Of a stretch of DNA of 64,000 nucleotides, positions 7,103 to 15,561 are shown one piece after another (position 1 is the first letter of the stretch; the number at the start of each line of letters is the position of its first letter). The translations under genes were made by a program, and so were the position numbers. The stretch spans positions 1 through 64,000 of the forward strand of contig JASJAR010000014.1 of NCBI GenBank assembly GCA_030066905.1, in the 5' to 3' direction. The notes under the pieces are model-generated. The model worked only from the letters and a program-made list of their open reading frames with translations, made no database searches and was not told the DNA's origin. The stretch comes from Paracoccaceae bacterium. GTDB taxonomy: Bacteria > Pseudomonadota > Alphaproteobacteria > Rhodobacterales > Rhodobacteraceae.

Positions 7103-7432
7103 ATGTCCGAGAAATTCGGTGAGAAGCTGAGAAGGGTCCGCACCAGCAGGAACAAGACGCTTGAGGAACTGGCCAACGGGATTGGCAGTTCGAAGGCCTA
7201 TGTTTGGCAGCTAGAAAACAAGAAGAACGCGAAGCCATCAGCAGAACTACTGCTCAAAATCGCCAATTACCTTGGGGAGTCCCCGGACTATTTTTTAGAC
7301 GACGACGCCGAAGAGCGCACCGAAGGGCAACTTGAAGACGCGTTCTTCCGAAAGTTCAAAAAGCTCTCGGACGAAGACAAGCGCTACATCGACAAGATCG
7401 TTTCTGGTCTCGATGGCAAAGACGAGAACTGA
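7103..7432 (+). CDS. XRE-family helix-turn-helix regulator (ImmR/cI-like)
   Basis: 109 residues. The N-terminal 65 residues are a classic HTH_3/XRE domain (LRRVRTSRNKTLEELANGIG, then SSKAYVWQLENKK and LLKIANYLGESPDYF). The acidic linker and C-terminal helix (KKLSDEDKRYIDKIVSGL) are typical of the partner of an ImmA-type protease. The start is ATG 7103 with AAGGA at 7093-7097; the same frame is open upstream but without a ribosome site. Its end overlaps the ImmA/IrrE-like gene by 20 bases, so the two are translationally coupled. In known ICE and phage pairs the protease cuts or inactivates the repressor on DNA damage and induces the element; by analogy this could be the element's induction switch, or it could control the nearby TIR gene. 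Confidence 0.85.
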   Translation: MSEKFGEKLRRVRTSRNKTLEELANGIGSSKAYVWQLENKKNAKPSAELLLKIANYLGESPDYFLDDDAEERTEGQLEDAFFRKFKKLSDEDKRYIDKIVSGLDGKDEN

Positions 7433-8201
7433 TCCCAAACGCGAGGCGATCCGGCTTACCAAACTTTGGCAAGAGTTCGGTCCCAATACCTATCCTTTGG
7501 ATCTAGACACCTTGGTCAATGGTGCGATCCTCACCAGCGACTTTTCTGATGAATTGGTGATCGACAAGCGGCATTTCGACAGCTTCGAGGGCTCATTGGT
7601 CAGGACCAAAGGAATGCGCAAGTGGACCATGCTGTTAAACACCCAAGTGCGCAATGTGCGTCGGCGGCGTTTTACGTTTGCGCATGAGTTGGGCCATTTC
7701 ATGTGCCACCGTGAAATACGAGAGAAATTCGAGGATAGCGAAGACTCCTTGAACGACTTCCGCGACGAAATCGAAACCGAAGCTAACATCTTCGCGTCTT
7801 GGTTGCTAATGCCCGCCAACTTGCTCCGAGGTGAGTTTCACGACACTGCTTGGGAGACGGCCACGTTGCAGACCATCGCTGACAGGTTCGAATGCTCCAT
7901 GCAGGCAAGCGCTCTTCGGCACGTTCAACTAAGTTCGAAACCGATTGCCTTTGTCGTGTCCCGCGACGGCATGATCATTTGGGCGACAAAGAGCAATAGC
8001 GCACCTTTTATGACAAGCTACATGTTCGGGGATGAATTGCCGTCCGGCTCCCATGCGGAAGAGTGTTTCCGAAATGGCAATGTAGGGCTAGAACGCCAGC
8101 CAGTTGGATCAGTATGGAATGACACGCGGCACGCCTTTGAGAGTCAGTACTTCGATCATTCCGGGGAGGGTTATCAGTATACCTGCATCGAGTTTCAGTA
8201 A
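7413..8201 (+). CDS. ImmA/IrrE-type metallopeptidase
   Basis: 262 residues from ATG 7413. Zinc motif HELGH at residues 91-95 (FAHELGHFMCH) with the downstream third ligand region ETEANIFASWLLMP (Glu near 123), which is the ImmA/IrrE (peptidase M78) pattern. The C-terminal 110 residues are an extra domain without a recognised fold. Known partners of this family are XRE repressors encoded just upstream, as here (20-base overlap). It is cytoplasmic and has no membrane segment. I chose the second possible start because the earlier frame lies wholly inside the XRE coding region and gives a low-complexity N-terminus. The likely role is relieving repression by its XRE partner under stress; the true substrate is unknown. 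Confidence 0.85.
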   Translation: MAKTRTDPKREAIRLTKLWQEFGPNTYPLDLDTLVNGAILTSDFSDELVIDKRHFDSFEGSLVRTKGMRKWTMLLNTQVRNVRRRRFTFAHELGHFMCHREIREKFEDSEDSLNDFRDEIETEANIFASWLLMPANLLRGEFHDTAWETATLQTIADRFECSMQASALRHVQLSSKPIAFVVSRDGMIIWATKSNSAPFMTSYMFGDELPSGSHAEECFRNGNVGLERQPVGSVWNDTRHAFESQYFDHSGEGYQYTCIEFQ

Positions 8202-8229
8202 ACCCAGAGACCCGCGCAAGTGAGTTGGC

Positions 8230-9996
8230 CTAGATTTTGATCTTTTTTATTATTGTGCTTAGTTTGCGTTTCTCCGGCCCCGAAACCGCTCGATGAACCC
8301 TCTCCAATGCCACGCGTTGCTGCTTCTTTTCATGATCTCCGAGGTATCTTCCCCAATCGTCTGAACCGACTTCTTCGAGTGCATCAAATAGGGTGGAACC
8401 TTCAAGGGAAAAGCCTACACAAAACTCGTAGACGCCATCTCGCTTCTTCGGACTCGATGAGATCACTCGATCTACAAACTCGGCACCTAACTCCAAGTTG
8501 TCGCCGCTGAGGGCCAGAAAACGGATCAAGCTCCTGCTTCTTTCGAAAAAACCCAATTCAAATAAATCCCGAATGATCGGGAAGGACTCTTTGGATATGC
8601 TTGAGTACAATATGGAAACAAGAGAAGCGCTAATCTTAGATTCCATATTCGATCGGATATAATCTAAAAATATCTTTCGCACATCAGTCGAAAGAACCAT
8701 TTCGCCAATTGGGATTAGCTCATCTGTCCAGCTAGTAAAATCAACATACTCCGAAACGATAGCTGCGTCTTCCGAAAGGATTTGCTCCCATGTTCTAGCA
8801 TGATTATCTTGATACCAAGAAAGTGAAAATGTCCACGCTCTAATTCGCGTTCGTAGATCATTGGAAACAACCAAGCGAGATACAATATCGAGCAATTTAG
8901 TTTTGGAAACGATGTCAAGAACGTAGAAATCATAGTTCTCGTGTCTGACTAGACATTCGAGGAACGCCATTACAAGCGCATCGTCAGGACACTGCAATAT
9001 TGCGTCAAACAGATCGTCGCTGGTTTCATCAAAATGACTTACTTGCTTGGCGATAGGATCGATAAGCGCCACTCTCTTAACGGCATCACTTGACTGAAAA
9101 GCATCGAGAAGCTTCATGCACACCCGCGTGTTTAGGGTGGCATCTCTTACTTTGACCTTCGCAAAGTATCGAAGACAGGCCTCAAAAACTTGACGTTCTT
9201 GCGATGTTTCGAAAATCGAAAGGATCTTGGGAAAAAGAATGCGATCCTCGGTTTTTGTAGCTCCATCAATAGCCGCTACGTTCACGGCAAGCTCGGGATC
9301 ATCCAATGAAAGCTTGAGTACGTTTGTCGCGGCGCTACCGCCCAAATCGGAAAGCTTGCCGATCGCAAGAAGTCGAATATAGCCTGAATACTCCGACGAA
9401 GAAAGCTCAATCAGTTTTGAAACACCACCACTTTGTTTGATGTACTCCCCATGCCTATTAAAGTCCAAATCTTCAAGACTGCTGATAATCTGATCTAGGT
9501 CGCCATCAACAATCATTGATACGGCTGCACTTACTCTCTCAATATCGGATACTTCGTCCTCGCCCTTTTCAATAGATAGGAGTTGATCAGCGATGCGGAT
9601 ATCTACATCCAACCTACGAAAGAGCATTTCGAGAGCATCCAAGTATTTTTCGTCGCTGGACATATCCGCGTATAGCTTGCCCCTCAAGAATGCCGGAACT
9701 TCGCACTCATCGGCAAGTACTGGTAGAACCTTAACTTTCTTTCCGGAGATCTCTTCGTTGATAGCTATTTCAAGTTCCCTCTTGACCCATTCAGATTGAT
9801 TTGCATGGTCCGAGAGCACTGCGACTACGTAGTCAACGGTTTCAATTCCCTCTCTGATCTTCTCGATCAGGCTATCACCAATCTTTATTTCGGCTTCGTC
9901 TAACCAAACGGAGATCGAAGCGCGCCGGAGAGTGATCGCCAGTCGCCTTGCCAATGGCTTATCGGACCAACTGTGACTTATGAAAACGCTACCCAA
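8230..9996 (-). CDS. TIR-domain protein with long helical-repeat C-terminus; candidate defence effector
   Basis: 588 residues. Residues 1-about 130 are a bacterial TIR domain: VFISHSWSDK at 4-13, SVWLDEAEIKIGDS near 29-42, and SEWVKREL at 68-75, whose Glu74 matches the position of the NADase glutamate in TIR enzymes. The remaining 450 residues are mostly amphipathic helices, suggestive of HEAT/ARM-like repeats that could sense a trigger or oligomerise. The gene is markedly more AT-rich than the rest of the window and is read opposite to the XRE-ImmA pair, converging with it. TIR enzymes in bacterial immunity cut NAD+ or make signalling nucleotides; here no partner gene (SIR2, Thoeris ThsA, prokaryotic Argonaute) is visible, so it may act alone. 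Defence function is inference. Confidence 0.8.
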   Translation of the reverse strand: MGSVFISHSWSDKPLARRLAITLRRASISVWLDEAEIKIGDSLIEKIREGIETVDYVVAVLSDHANQSEWVKRELEIAINEEISGKKVKVLPVLADECEVPAFLRGKLYADMSSDEKYLDALEMLFRRLDVDIRIADQLLSIEKGEDEVSDIERVSAAVSMIVDGDLDQIISSLEDLDFNRHGEYIKQSGGVSKLIELSSSEYSGYIRLLAIGKLSDLGGSAATNVLKLSLDDPELAVNVAAIDGATKTEDRILFPKILSIFETSQERQVFEACLRYFAKVKVRDATLNTRVCMKLLDAFQSSDAVKRVALIDPIAKQVSHFDETSDDLFDAILQCPDDALVMAFLECLVRHENYDFYVLDIVSKTKLLDIVSRLVVSNDLRTRIRAWTFSLSWYQDNHARTWEQILSEDAAIVSEYVDFTSWTDELIPIGEMVLSTDVRKIFLDYIRSNMESKISASLVSILYSSISKESFPIIRDLFELGFFERSRSLIRFLALSGDNLELGAEFVDRVISSSPKKRDGVYEFCVGFSLEGSTLFDALEEVGSDDWGRYLGDHEKKQQRVALERVHRAVSGPEKRKLSTIIKKIKI

Positions 9997-10363
9997 TTAT
10001 CCCTCCAAGGCCACAATTATCAGCCGAAACGCGAATATCGCTTACATCAAACTAGTTCAATCTCAGGGGGTTGCTGAACCATTGTACTAATCATCCTACT
10101 TTCCCTCATGCAAATCACTGGATGAAGTCCTTTTCGAAGTATCTCCTTGGAATTTCGGCACTTATCCGACCATTTAGTGTAAGTTGCACAACGTTGCAAA
10201 CCAAAGGGGGGGGTGATCTTCCGCCTCCCAACCCACCCACTGCCGTGCCCGCTTCTTACTCGAAGCTCCAAGAAACCCGTTCGCTTTCTTCATATGTTTG
10301 GAAGAAAGGTACTCGGGTAACAGCAGTTGATGGGACGTGCCACAGGCGTTCATTCTATATATC
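9997..10363. other. 367-bp gap between TIR gene and integrase
   Basis: No gene is supported; the short frames on either strand lack ribosome sites and known motifs. Visible elements are the partial dyad TTGCA (10184-10188) and TGCAA (10195-10199), the same pentamer as in the boxes upstream of the integrase, and a run of eight Gs at about 10206-10213. The promoter of the TIR gene should lie at the left end of this gap. Confidence 0.4.
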
Positions 10364-11764
10364 TCACCTGATGGAGAGTGCGTCGCCGAACGCCGCCTCT
10401 ACGTCCGGGCGGTGCATATTGTAGTGCTTCTTCAAGACAGCGACGGTCGTGTTCACGGCGTCCGCGATGATTTCTAGCGGGATGCCCGCCCGCACCATGT
10501 GAGTGATCGCTGTACGCTTCATCGTGTGGTGCGTGACCGACTTCGGGATGCCAGCTTCCTTTGCCACTTCCGCGAGACCCTTTTTGAGGCTCTTCACAGG
10601 CTTTCCCTTGTACGAGATGACGTACGGCTGAGTGCGGTCGCCGGTATGAAGGAGGTATTCCATCAATCGAGGATTCTGGCTTACTGGAATTTGAGGGCGG
10701 CGTTTCTTGCCGCGACCCGCGCCAAAGTCGATGTAAGCACCCTCCAAAACTCTTCCAGTCTCTCGGTCGATGGGGTCGTTGGCACCTCTAATCTCGCGGT
10801 ACTTGGGGCCGCCCTTCACGCGTTCGTCCGGCGGGACTGGTACGCTTTCCAAGACTTCATAGCGGGTCTCAGGGATGTAGACCTGATCCCATGTCAGTTC
10901 GAGGATGGCTTCCTTCCGTGCACCGGATGCCAACGCGATCAACAGAAAACCTTCAATGTGGGTGCGGTCGCGTTCCCGATCCGTCTTGATGCCATTCACA
11001 TAGATCGGCTGAGGGCGACAGGCCGCGATCATCCGTTCCATCTCTTTCATGGTGATCCACGTTTTTGTGTCCCTAACGGGATCGCCTTCGACAATCTCGA
11101 AGTCGGGATCGGCGCTTGTGTATTTGTTCTTCTTGCTGCGCCTAAGCGCTGCTCTAAGGACTCTCAGGTCTTTGCATGCCGTGTTTCGCGACGTCTCGCC
11201 GTACTGACCCTCGAAAGACTGGTGCACTGACCAACGCGGCTTTTGCATGCGCCATTCGATGTATTCTTCAACCAAGTCCTGTGTGACGTCGTCCCAATGA
11301 TAGTGGCCAAGGTATTCCTTGAGCGGCCCGACATTGGCAGCCATTGGACCTGACGTGGTTTCTGGTTTCTCTCGGCAGATGTAGTCTTCGTAGTACCGAT
11401 CCACGACCCAAGCGATGGTCGGGCGGTTCGGTATCTGTGGGCGTGTCAATTGCTGCACAAAGGCGGCGTGAGCCGCACTTGCCTCTTCTTGGTTGCGCGT
11501 TCCGTGTGACTTTCTGCGAGGCTTCCCGGTGTCATCTGTCCACCGAGACTCCCATATACCATCCTTGCGAGGGCGCAGGCGTGGTCCGTCATCTGCCTCG
11601 TGTTCGCCGTCACTTTCCAAGAACTCTTTGAACCGCCCTTCGGCTTCAAAGAAGTCCTTGGTTCCTGTTGAGCGGCGCTTCGATTTTCCCGTCGCCGGGT
11701 CTTCGAACACGATTTCCCAATAGGAATCAGACCTCTCGCGCACGTAGGGGACAGTGGTTTTCAT
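10364..11764 (-). CDS. int: Tyrosine recombinase integrase of the mobile element
   Basis: 466 residues. The C-terminal catalytic domain shows ASGARKEAILELTW (first Arg), HHTMKR with His412-413 and Arg417, and the nucleophile Tyr448 in LKKHYNMH. The N-terminal part carries two short arm-binding-like repeats (SYWEIVFEDPATGK near residue 15; IWESRWTDDTGKPRRKSHGT near 70) and a SAM-like core-binding domain. Its start lies 83 bases from the 3' end of tRNA-Pro, the usual place for an integrase of a tRNA-targeting element. It should catalyse integration and excision at the tRNA 3' end. A basic excisionase partner was not recognised. Confidence 0.93.
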   Translation of the reverse strand: MKTTVPYVRERSDSYWEIVFEDPATGKSKRRSTGTKDFFEAEGRFKEFLESDGEHEADDGPRLRPRKDGIWESRWTDDTGKPRRKSHGTRNQEEASAAHAAFVQQLTRPQIPNRPTIAWVVDRYYEDYICREKPETTSGPMAANVGPLKEYLGHYHWDDVTQDLVEEYIEWRMQKPRWSVHQSFEGQYGETSRNTACKDLRVLRAALRRSKKNKYTSADPDFEIVEGDPVRDTKTWITMKEMERMIAACRPQPIYVNGIKTDRERDRTHIEGFLLIALASGARKEAILELTWDQVYIPETRYEVLESVPVPPDERVKGGPKYREIRGANDPIDRETGRVLEGAYIDFGAGRGKKRRPQIPVSQNPRLMEYLLHTGDRTQPYVISYKGKPVKSLKKGLAEVAKEAGIPKSVTHHTMKRTAITHMVRAGIPLEIIADAVNTTVAVLKKHYNMHRPDVEAAFGDALSIR

Positions 11765-11784
11765 AAGAACATCCTCGCGATTTC

Positions 11785-11816
11785 GTGCAACTCATGCAAG
11801 GTTGCATGAATTGCAA
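11785..11816. promoter_or_regulatory. Cluster of TGCAA boxes upstream of the integrase
   Basis: CATGCAA (11793-11799), GG, TTGCATG (11802-11808) form a perfect 7-bp dyad, flanked by GTGCAA (11785-11790) and TTGCAA (11811-11816). Four half-sites in 32 bases between the integrase start and the tRNA suggest either arm-type binding sites of the integrase or an autoregulatory operator. Confidence 0.5.
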
Positions 11817-11847
11817 GTTTCGGAATTCGCGTAAGTTCTTGATTTTG

Positions 11848-11890
11848 TGGTCGGAGTGGCGAGATTCGAACTCACGACCCCTGCCTCCCG
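11848..11890 (-). other. Right attachment junction within the tRNA-Pro 3' half (candidate att core)
   Basis: The low-GC element begins exactly at the 3' end of the tRNA and the integrase faces it. Elements of this kind use the T-arm and 3' end of the tRNA as core, so the crossover should lie in this stretch. A second copy of the tRNA 3' end was not found between 1 and 11847, so the other junction is beyond the left edge. The core limits are a guess. Confidence 0.4.
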
Positions 11891-11924
11891 AAGACAGTGC
11901 TCTACCAGGCTGAGCTACACTCCG
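11848..11924 (-). tRNA. tRNA-Pro (anticodon CGG)
   Basis: 77 bases with CCA encoded. On the minus strand: acceptor CGGAGTG with CACTCCG, D-arm GCTC...GAGC, anticodon stem CTGTC with GGCAG around loop TTCGGGA (anticodon CGG), T-arm GTGAG TTCGAAT CTCGC, discriminator A, CCA. All stems pair (one G-T). It is the integration target of the neighbouring element and is left intact by it. Confidence 0.97.
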
Positions 11925-11939
11925 ACCGTGCGGGGCGGA

Positions 11940-12947
11940 TTACTTGCCCTCCCGCGCATTTGCAAGAGCCTCGTGGCCTGGCGGGACCGCGTTGGCCTGG
12001 GCCCGCAGCATGACCGAAATGCGGGGCGAAGACAGCGTCGCCGCGCGCGATCTCGTTTGCAGGACCGGCGCAGAGGAGGTGGCACCGCGCAGGGTTTCGC
12101 GCAGGACGATGTAGAGCCCGGAGAGAATGATGATCCCCGCACCAAGGATGGTCGGCCGGTCGGGCAGTTCGTCGAAGAACACAAGGCCGTAGCCCGCCGC
12201 CCAGACGATCTGCGAGTACTGCATCGGGGCCACGACGGACGCGTCGCCGCGCCGGTAGGCGGCGATAACAAGGAGGGCGGCGGCGAAGGCCAGAGCCGAG
12301 ATCAGAGCGGCGAGGCCCAGATGTTCGGCCGGCATCGGGCGATAGACAAAGGGCAGCACCATGGCCATCGCGACGAAGGAGGCCATCATCGGGTAGAGCA
12401 TCAGCACCGCGCTGCGCTCCTCCTTGCCGATCTTGCGGACGACGACGGAGGCGGTGGCCGAGCCCAGCGCGGCGGTGAGGCCCGCAAGATGGCCGAGCGA
12501 GAACGGCTCGGCGCCGGGGCGGAGCACCACCAGAACGCCAACGAGCCCCACGATCACCGCCGCCCAGCGATGGATACCCACCTTTTCGCCGAGGATCGGG
12601 ATGGCGAGCACCGTGATCAGAAGCGGGGCGGCGAAGATGAACGCATAGACCTGGGCGAGCGGCAGAACCGAGAACGCATAGAAGGCCGAGACCCCGGTCA
12701 ACAGGGCCGCGGCCGTGCGCAACGCCGTCCACCAGGGATGGACCGGCCGCAGCGTTCCGGGCTCGGGGTCGCGCATCAGCATGATTGTGGCGAGCGGAAA
12801 CCCGAACAGCACCGAAAAGAAGATGATCTGAAACGGCGAGTAACTTTGCCCGAGCGCCTTCACCCCCACGTCGTGGGTGGCAAACAATCCAAAGGCTGCG
12901 AGCGCGAAAAGCGCCCCCTTGAGGTTCGAACGGGCAATGTCGGTCAT
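11940..12947 (-). CDS. DMT-superfamily (EamA) inner-membrane transporter
   Basis: 335 residues with about ten hydrophobic segments arranged as two EamA repeats (first repeat about residues 10-140, second about 150-285), typical of drug/metabolite exporters. Substrate unknown. The C-terminal 50 residues are a non-hydrophobic, Arg/Ala-rich tail likely in the cytoplasm. Start ATG at 12947 (MTDIARSNLKG) is preferred to the longer frame because the protein then begins just before the first membrane helix, as usual in the family. It is the first chromosomal gene after the mobile element and lies downstream of, and in line with, leuB. Confidence 0.88.
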   Translation of the reverse strand: MTDIARSNLKGALFALAAFGLFATHDVGVKALGQSYSPFQIIFFSVLFGFPLATIMLMRDPEPGTLRPVHPWWTALRTAAALLTGVSAFYAFSVLPLAQVYAFIFAAPLLITVLAIPILGEKVGIHRWAAVIVGLVGVLVVLRPGAEPFSLGHLAGLTAALGSATASVVVRKIGKEERSAVLMLYPMMASFVAMAMVLPFVYRPMPAEHLGLAALISALAFAAALLVIAAYRRGDASVVAPMQYSQIVWAAGYGLVFFDELPDRPTILGAGIIILSGLYIVLRETLRGATSSAPVLQTRSRAATLSSPRISVMLRAQANAVPPGHEALANAREGK

Positions 12948-13067
12948 GGGATCTATCCCGCGGGATAACGGTCCTCCCCAGACGTCAGACCAATCCCATC
13001 CCGTGCCGGCTGGCAAGCGCGAAATCGTGGCGCCGGCAAAGCGACCGGCAGGTGCGGCAGTTTTCGG

Positions 13068-14165
13068 TCAGGCCGACAGCGCGGCGACGATCCGGTCGCC
13101 CATCTCGGCGGTCGAGATTGCCGTGCCGCCTTCGGGACCGAGGAGATCGGCCGTGCGCGCGCCGTCGGCGAGCACCGTCTCGACCGCCGCTTCGAGGCGC
13201 GCGGCCCCTTCGCCGAGATCGAAACTGTAGCGCAGCGCCATCGCGAACGACAGGATGCAGGCGATCGGGTTGGCCTTGCCCTGCCCCGCGATGTCCGGAG
13301 CCGAGCCGTGGACCGGCTCGTAGAGCGCTTTGGGGCGTCCGTTCTCCATAGGTGCGCCGAGAGACGCCGAGGGCAGCATGCCGAGGGAGCCCGTGAGCAT
13401 CGCGGCGGCATCGGAGAGAAGGTCGCCGAAGAGGTTGTCGGTGACGATCACGTCGAACTGTTTCGGCCAGCGGCAAAGCTGCATCGCCCCGGCATCGGCA
13501 TACATGTGGCTGAGCTCGACATCGGAATACTCCGCGGCATGGACCTCGGTGACGACCTCGCGCCAGAGGATGCCCGATTCCATCACATTGGCCTTCTCCA
13601 TCGAGCAGACCTTGTTCCGGCGGCGCCGGGCGAGCTCGAAGGCCGAGCGGGCGACCCGGGCGATCTCGCTTTCGGTGTAGCGTTGGGTGTTGATACCGAC
13701 GCGCTCGTTGCCCTCCTTGAAGATGCCGCGCGGCTCGCCGAAATAGACGCCCGAGGTCAGCTCCCGGACGATGACGATGTCGAGGCCGGCGACCACCTCC
13801 CGCTTGAGCGAGGAGAAGTCCGCCAGCGCGTCGAAACACTGCGCGGGCCGGAGGTTGGAGAAGAGATCCATCTCCTTTCTCAGCCGCAGGAGCCCGCGCT
13901 CGGGCTTGACCGAAAAATCGAGCGCGTCGTATTTCGGCCCGCCGACCGCACCGAGGAGAACCGCGTCCACGCTCTGGGCGCGCTCCATCGTCTCGTCGGT
14001 GAGCGGGGTGCCATGGGCGTCGTAGGCCGCGCCGCCGACCAGCCCCTCTTCGACCTCGAAGGCGTGACCTTGCGTGCCGAACCAGTCGATGACCTTGCGG
14101 ACCTCGGCCATCACCTCCGGGCCGATGCCGTCGCCGGCGAGAATGAGGATCGAGGGGGTCGTCAT
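13068..14165 (-). CDS. leuB: 3-isopropylmalate dehydrogenase
   Basis: 365 residues, the normal family length. It oxidises and decarboxylates 3-isopropylmalate to 2-oxoisocaproate with NAD+, the third step of leucine synthesis, in the cytoplasm. Seen: GDGIGPEV at the start, the substrate-binding [14 protein letters not shown] region near residue 90-105, the [12 protein letters not shown] metal/substrate segment and the [17 protein letters not shown]-binding signature. leuD (17183) and leuC (18951) are on the same strand upstream with other genes between them, a usual layout in Rhodobacteraceae. A GGAG-type ribosome site (AACGGAGGAAACC on the minus strand) precedes the ATG. Confidence 0.97.
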   Translation of the reverse strand: MTTPSILILAGDGIGPEVMAEVRKVIDWFGTQGHAFEVEEGLVGGAAYDAHGTPLTDETMERAQSVDAVLLGAVGGPKYDALDFSVKPERGLLRLRKEMDLFSNLRPAQCFDALADFSSLKREVVAGLDIVIVRELTSGVYFGEPRGIFKEGNERVGINTQRYTESEIARVARSAFELARRRRNKVCSMEKANVMESGILWREVVTEVHAAEYSDVELSHMYADAGAMQLCRWPKQFDVIVTDNLFGDLLSDAAAMLTGSLGMLPSASLGAPMENGRPKALYEPVHGSAPDIAGQGKANPIACILSFAMALRYSFDLGEGAARLEAAVETVLADGARTADLLGPEGGTAISTAEMGDRIVAALSA

Positions 14166-14364
14166 GGGCGGTTTCCTCCGTTGGCGGAAGGGCCGTAGCC
14201 GGTGGCCAGAGGGGGGTCAAGAGCGGCGGCGGACACCTTTTTGGCTCGCCGAACCCAGGCTCCGACCCCCGAGATCGACCGCCGCGCGGGTCAGCGTCCC
14301 CGTGGACCCGGAGCCCGATCCGGCATGGCGACACAGGGCGGTCGTCGAGCGCTGCCGCACGCGG

Positions 14365-15561
14365 CTACCGCAGATCGACATCGACCCAAACGAGCCGGTG
14401 GCGGGTGACATCGGTTTCCGCCACGCCCAAGAGCCCGGCATGCGGATCTTCAGGGGCGGGCCAGAAGACGCCGGCCGCGATGATCGTCCAATCCGACGAC
14501 GGCAGCACGTAGTCCACCCGGAGGTTTCCCGGACCGTCCTCACCGAAGTCGGCGGTGTCGCGGGCGGGGTCTCCCCGGTGTTCCGCATTGACACCGCCCT
14601 GGGCGCGCGCGGCCGCCATGCCTCCGGCGCTCCGCGGCGCCGGATCCTGAAGACGGGGGTCGGACAGCAGGGCCGAGAGCGCGCCGGGGCGCCCGTCACC
14701 GTCGCTCGGGTCGAGGTTGACGTCGCCGGCGATGGCGAACCGGGCCGTCGGAGCGCCCTCGCCGAGCGCGCCGTCGAGCCAGGCCCGCCAGAGCGCCGCC
14801 TCGTCGTGGTTGCGGCGGCCGTTGCGGTCTTCCGGACCGTCGAAGACCGGCGGCGTGGCGTGGAAGGCGAGAATGCGGACGGTGCCGTGCGCCGGGGTCC
14901 GCACCGGCACGTCCCAATGCCCGGTCGTGGAGAGGCGTTGGACCTGCGCGACCTCGTCCGGAAGGGCAGGAGGGATCGCCCCGGGCAGGTCCGCCCAGAG
15001 AAGGCCGGAGAAATCCCGCGCGCGCCCGGTGTCGATCGGCCAGCGCGACAGCAGGGCCATGCCGCCCTGCCCGCGGAACCGCCCGTAGCCCTGGGCGTCG
15101 CGGGCTGTGCCGCGGCGGCCGTCGCCATCAAGGTCGAGACCGGTGGCGAGGCCGGCATTGGGGGCGGGGGCGAACCGGTAGGGGTAATCGAGCCCAAGTG
15201 CGGTCAGGCGGTCGGCGAAGGCCGCGAGCGCATGCCCCTCGTGGTCATGGTCGAACCCCGTCAGAACGGCGATGTCGGGTGCGACATGGGCGATGACCGC
15301 TACGGCAACGGCGACATCGGCGCTTTCACCCGCGAGGATGTCGCGCAAGAGCAGACCGGGGCCTGCGCGCTGAAGCTCGACGTTGTAGGTGGCGATGCGG
15401 ATCGGCTCGGCGGCCGCCCCCTGGGCGAGCGCGAGGCTCAGACCGTAAGCAAGTCCCCATCCGCGCTTTCGGCGGCGCGTTTGCGCTTGTCGCGGATCAT
15501 CGCCGCGATGCGGCCCATCGCGATGCCGCGCATGAAGAGCGATGCGGGAAGAAAGGCCCAT
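14365..15561 (-). CDS. Secreted endonuclease/exonuclease/phosphatase-family protein
   Basis: The core from about residue 50 is an EEP domain: IRIATYNVEL (first Asn), a central FDHDHEGHAL segment, HATPPVF, AGDVNLDP, and C-terminal LRVDYVLPSSDW with a later RHRLVWVDV. These match the catalytic Asn, Asp and His positions of the DNase I/phosphatase superfamily. A hydrophobic AYGLSLALAQGAAA stretch before it, preceded by RRRKRGW, looks like an export signal (possibly Tat). The start is uncertain: the only ATG in frame (15561) overlaps the upstream membrane-protein gene by 124 bases, and no ATG, GTG or TTG lies nearer; a CTG overlapping the upstream TGA is the other option. Substrate unknown. Confidence 0.75.
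   Translation of the reverse strand: MGLSSRIALHARHRDGPHRGDDPRQAQTRRRKRGWGLAYGLSLALAQGAAAEPIRIATYNVELQRAGPGLLLRDILAGESADVAVAVAVIAHVAPDIAVLTGFDHDHEGHALAAFADRLTALGLDYPYRFAPAPNAGLATGLDLDGDGRRGTARDAQGYGRFRGQGGMALLSRWPIDTGRARDFSGLLWADLPGAIPPALPDEVAQVQRLSTTGHWDVPVRTPAHGTVRILAFHATPPVFDGPEDRNGRRNHDEAALWRAWLDGALGEGAPTARFAIAGDVNLDPSDGDGRPGALSALLSDPRLQDPAPRSAGGMAAARAQGGVNAEHRGDPARDTADFGEDGPGNLRVDYVLPSSDWTIIAAGVFWPAPEDPHAGLLGVAETDVTRHRLVWVDVDLR

Noticed and set aside
10071..10424. 117-codon plus-strand frame in the TIR-integrase gap
   Set aside because: Runs into the end of the integrase gene on the other strand; no ribosome site or motif.
1..11847. Left copy of the tRNA 3' end (second att)
   Set aside because: No second copy found by eye; must lie outside the window.
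11847..12968. 373-codon plus-strand frame over the tRNA and the EamA gene
   Set aside because: Antisense shadow of a clear membrane protein; Arg/Gly/His-rich composition typical of high-GC opposite strands.
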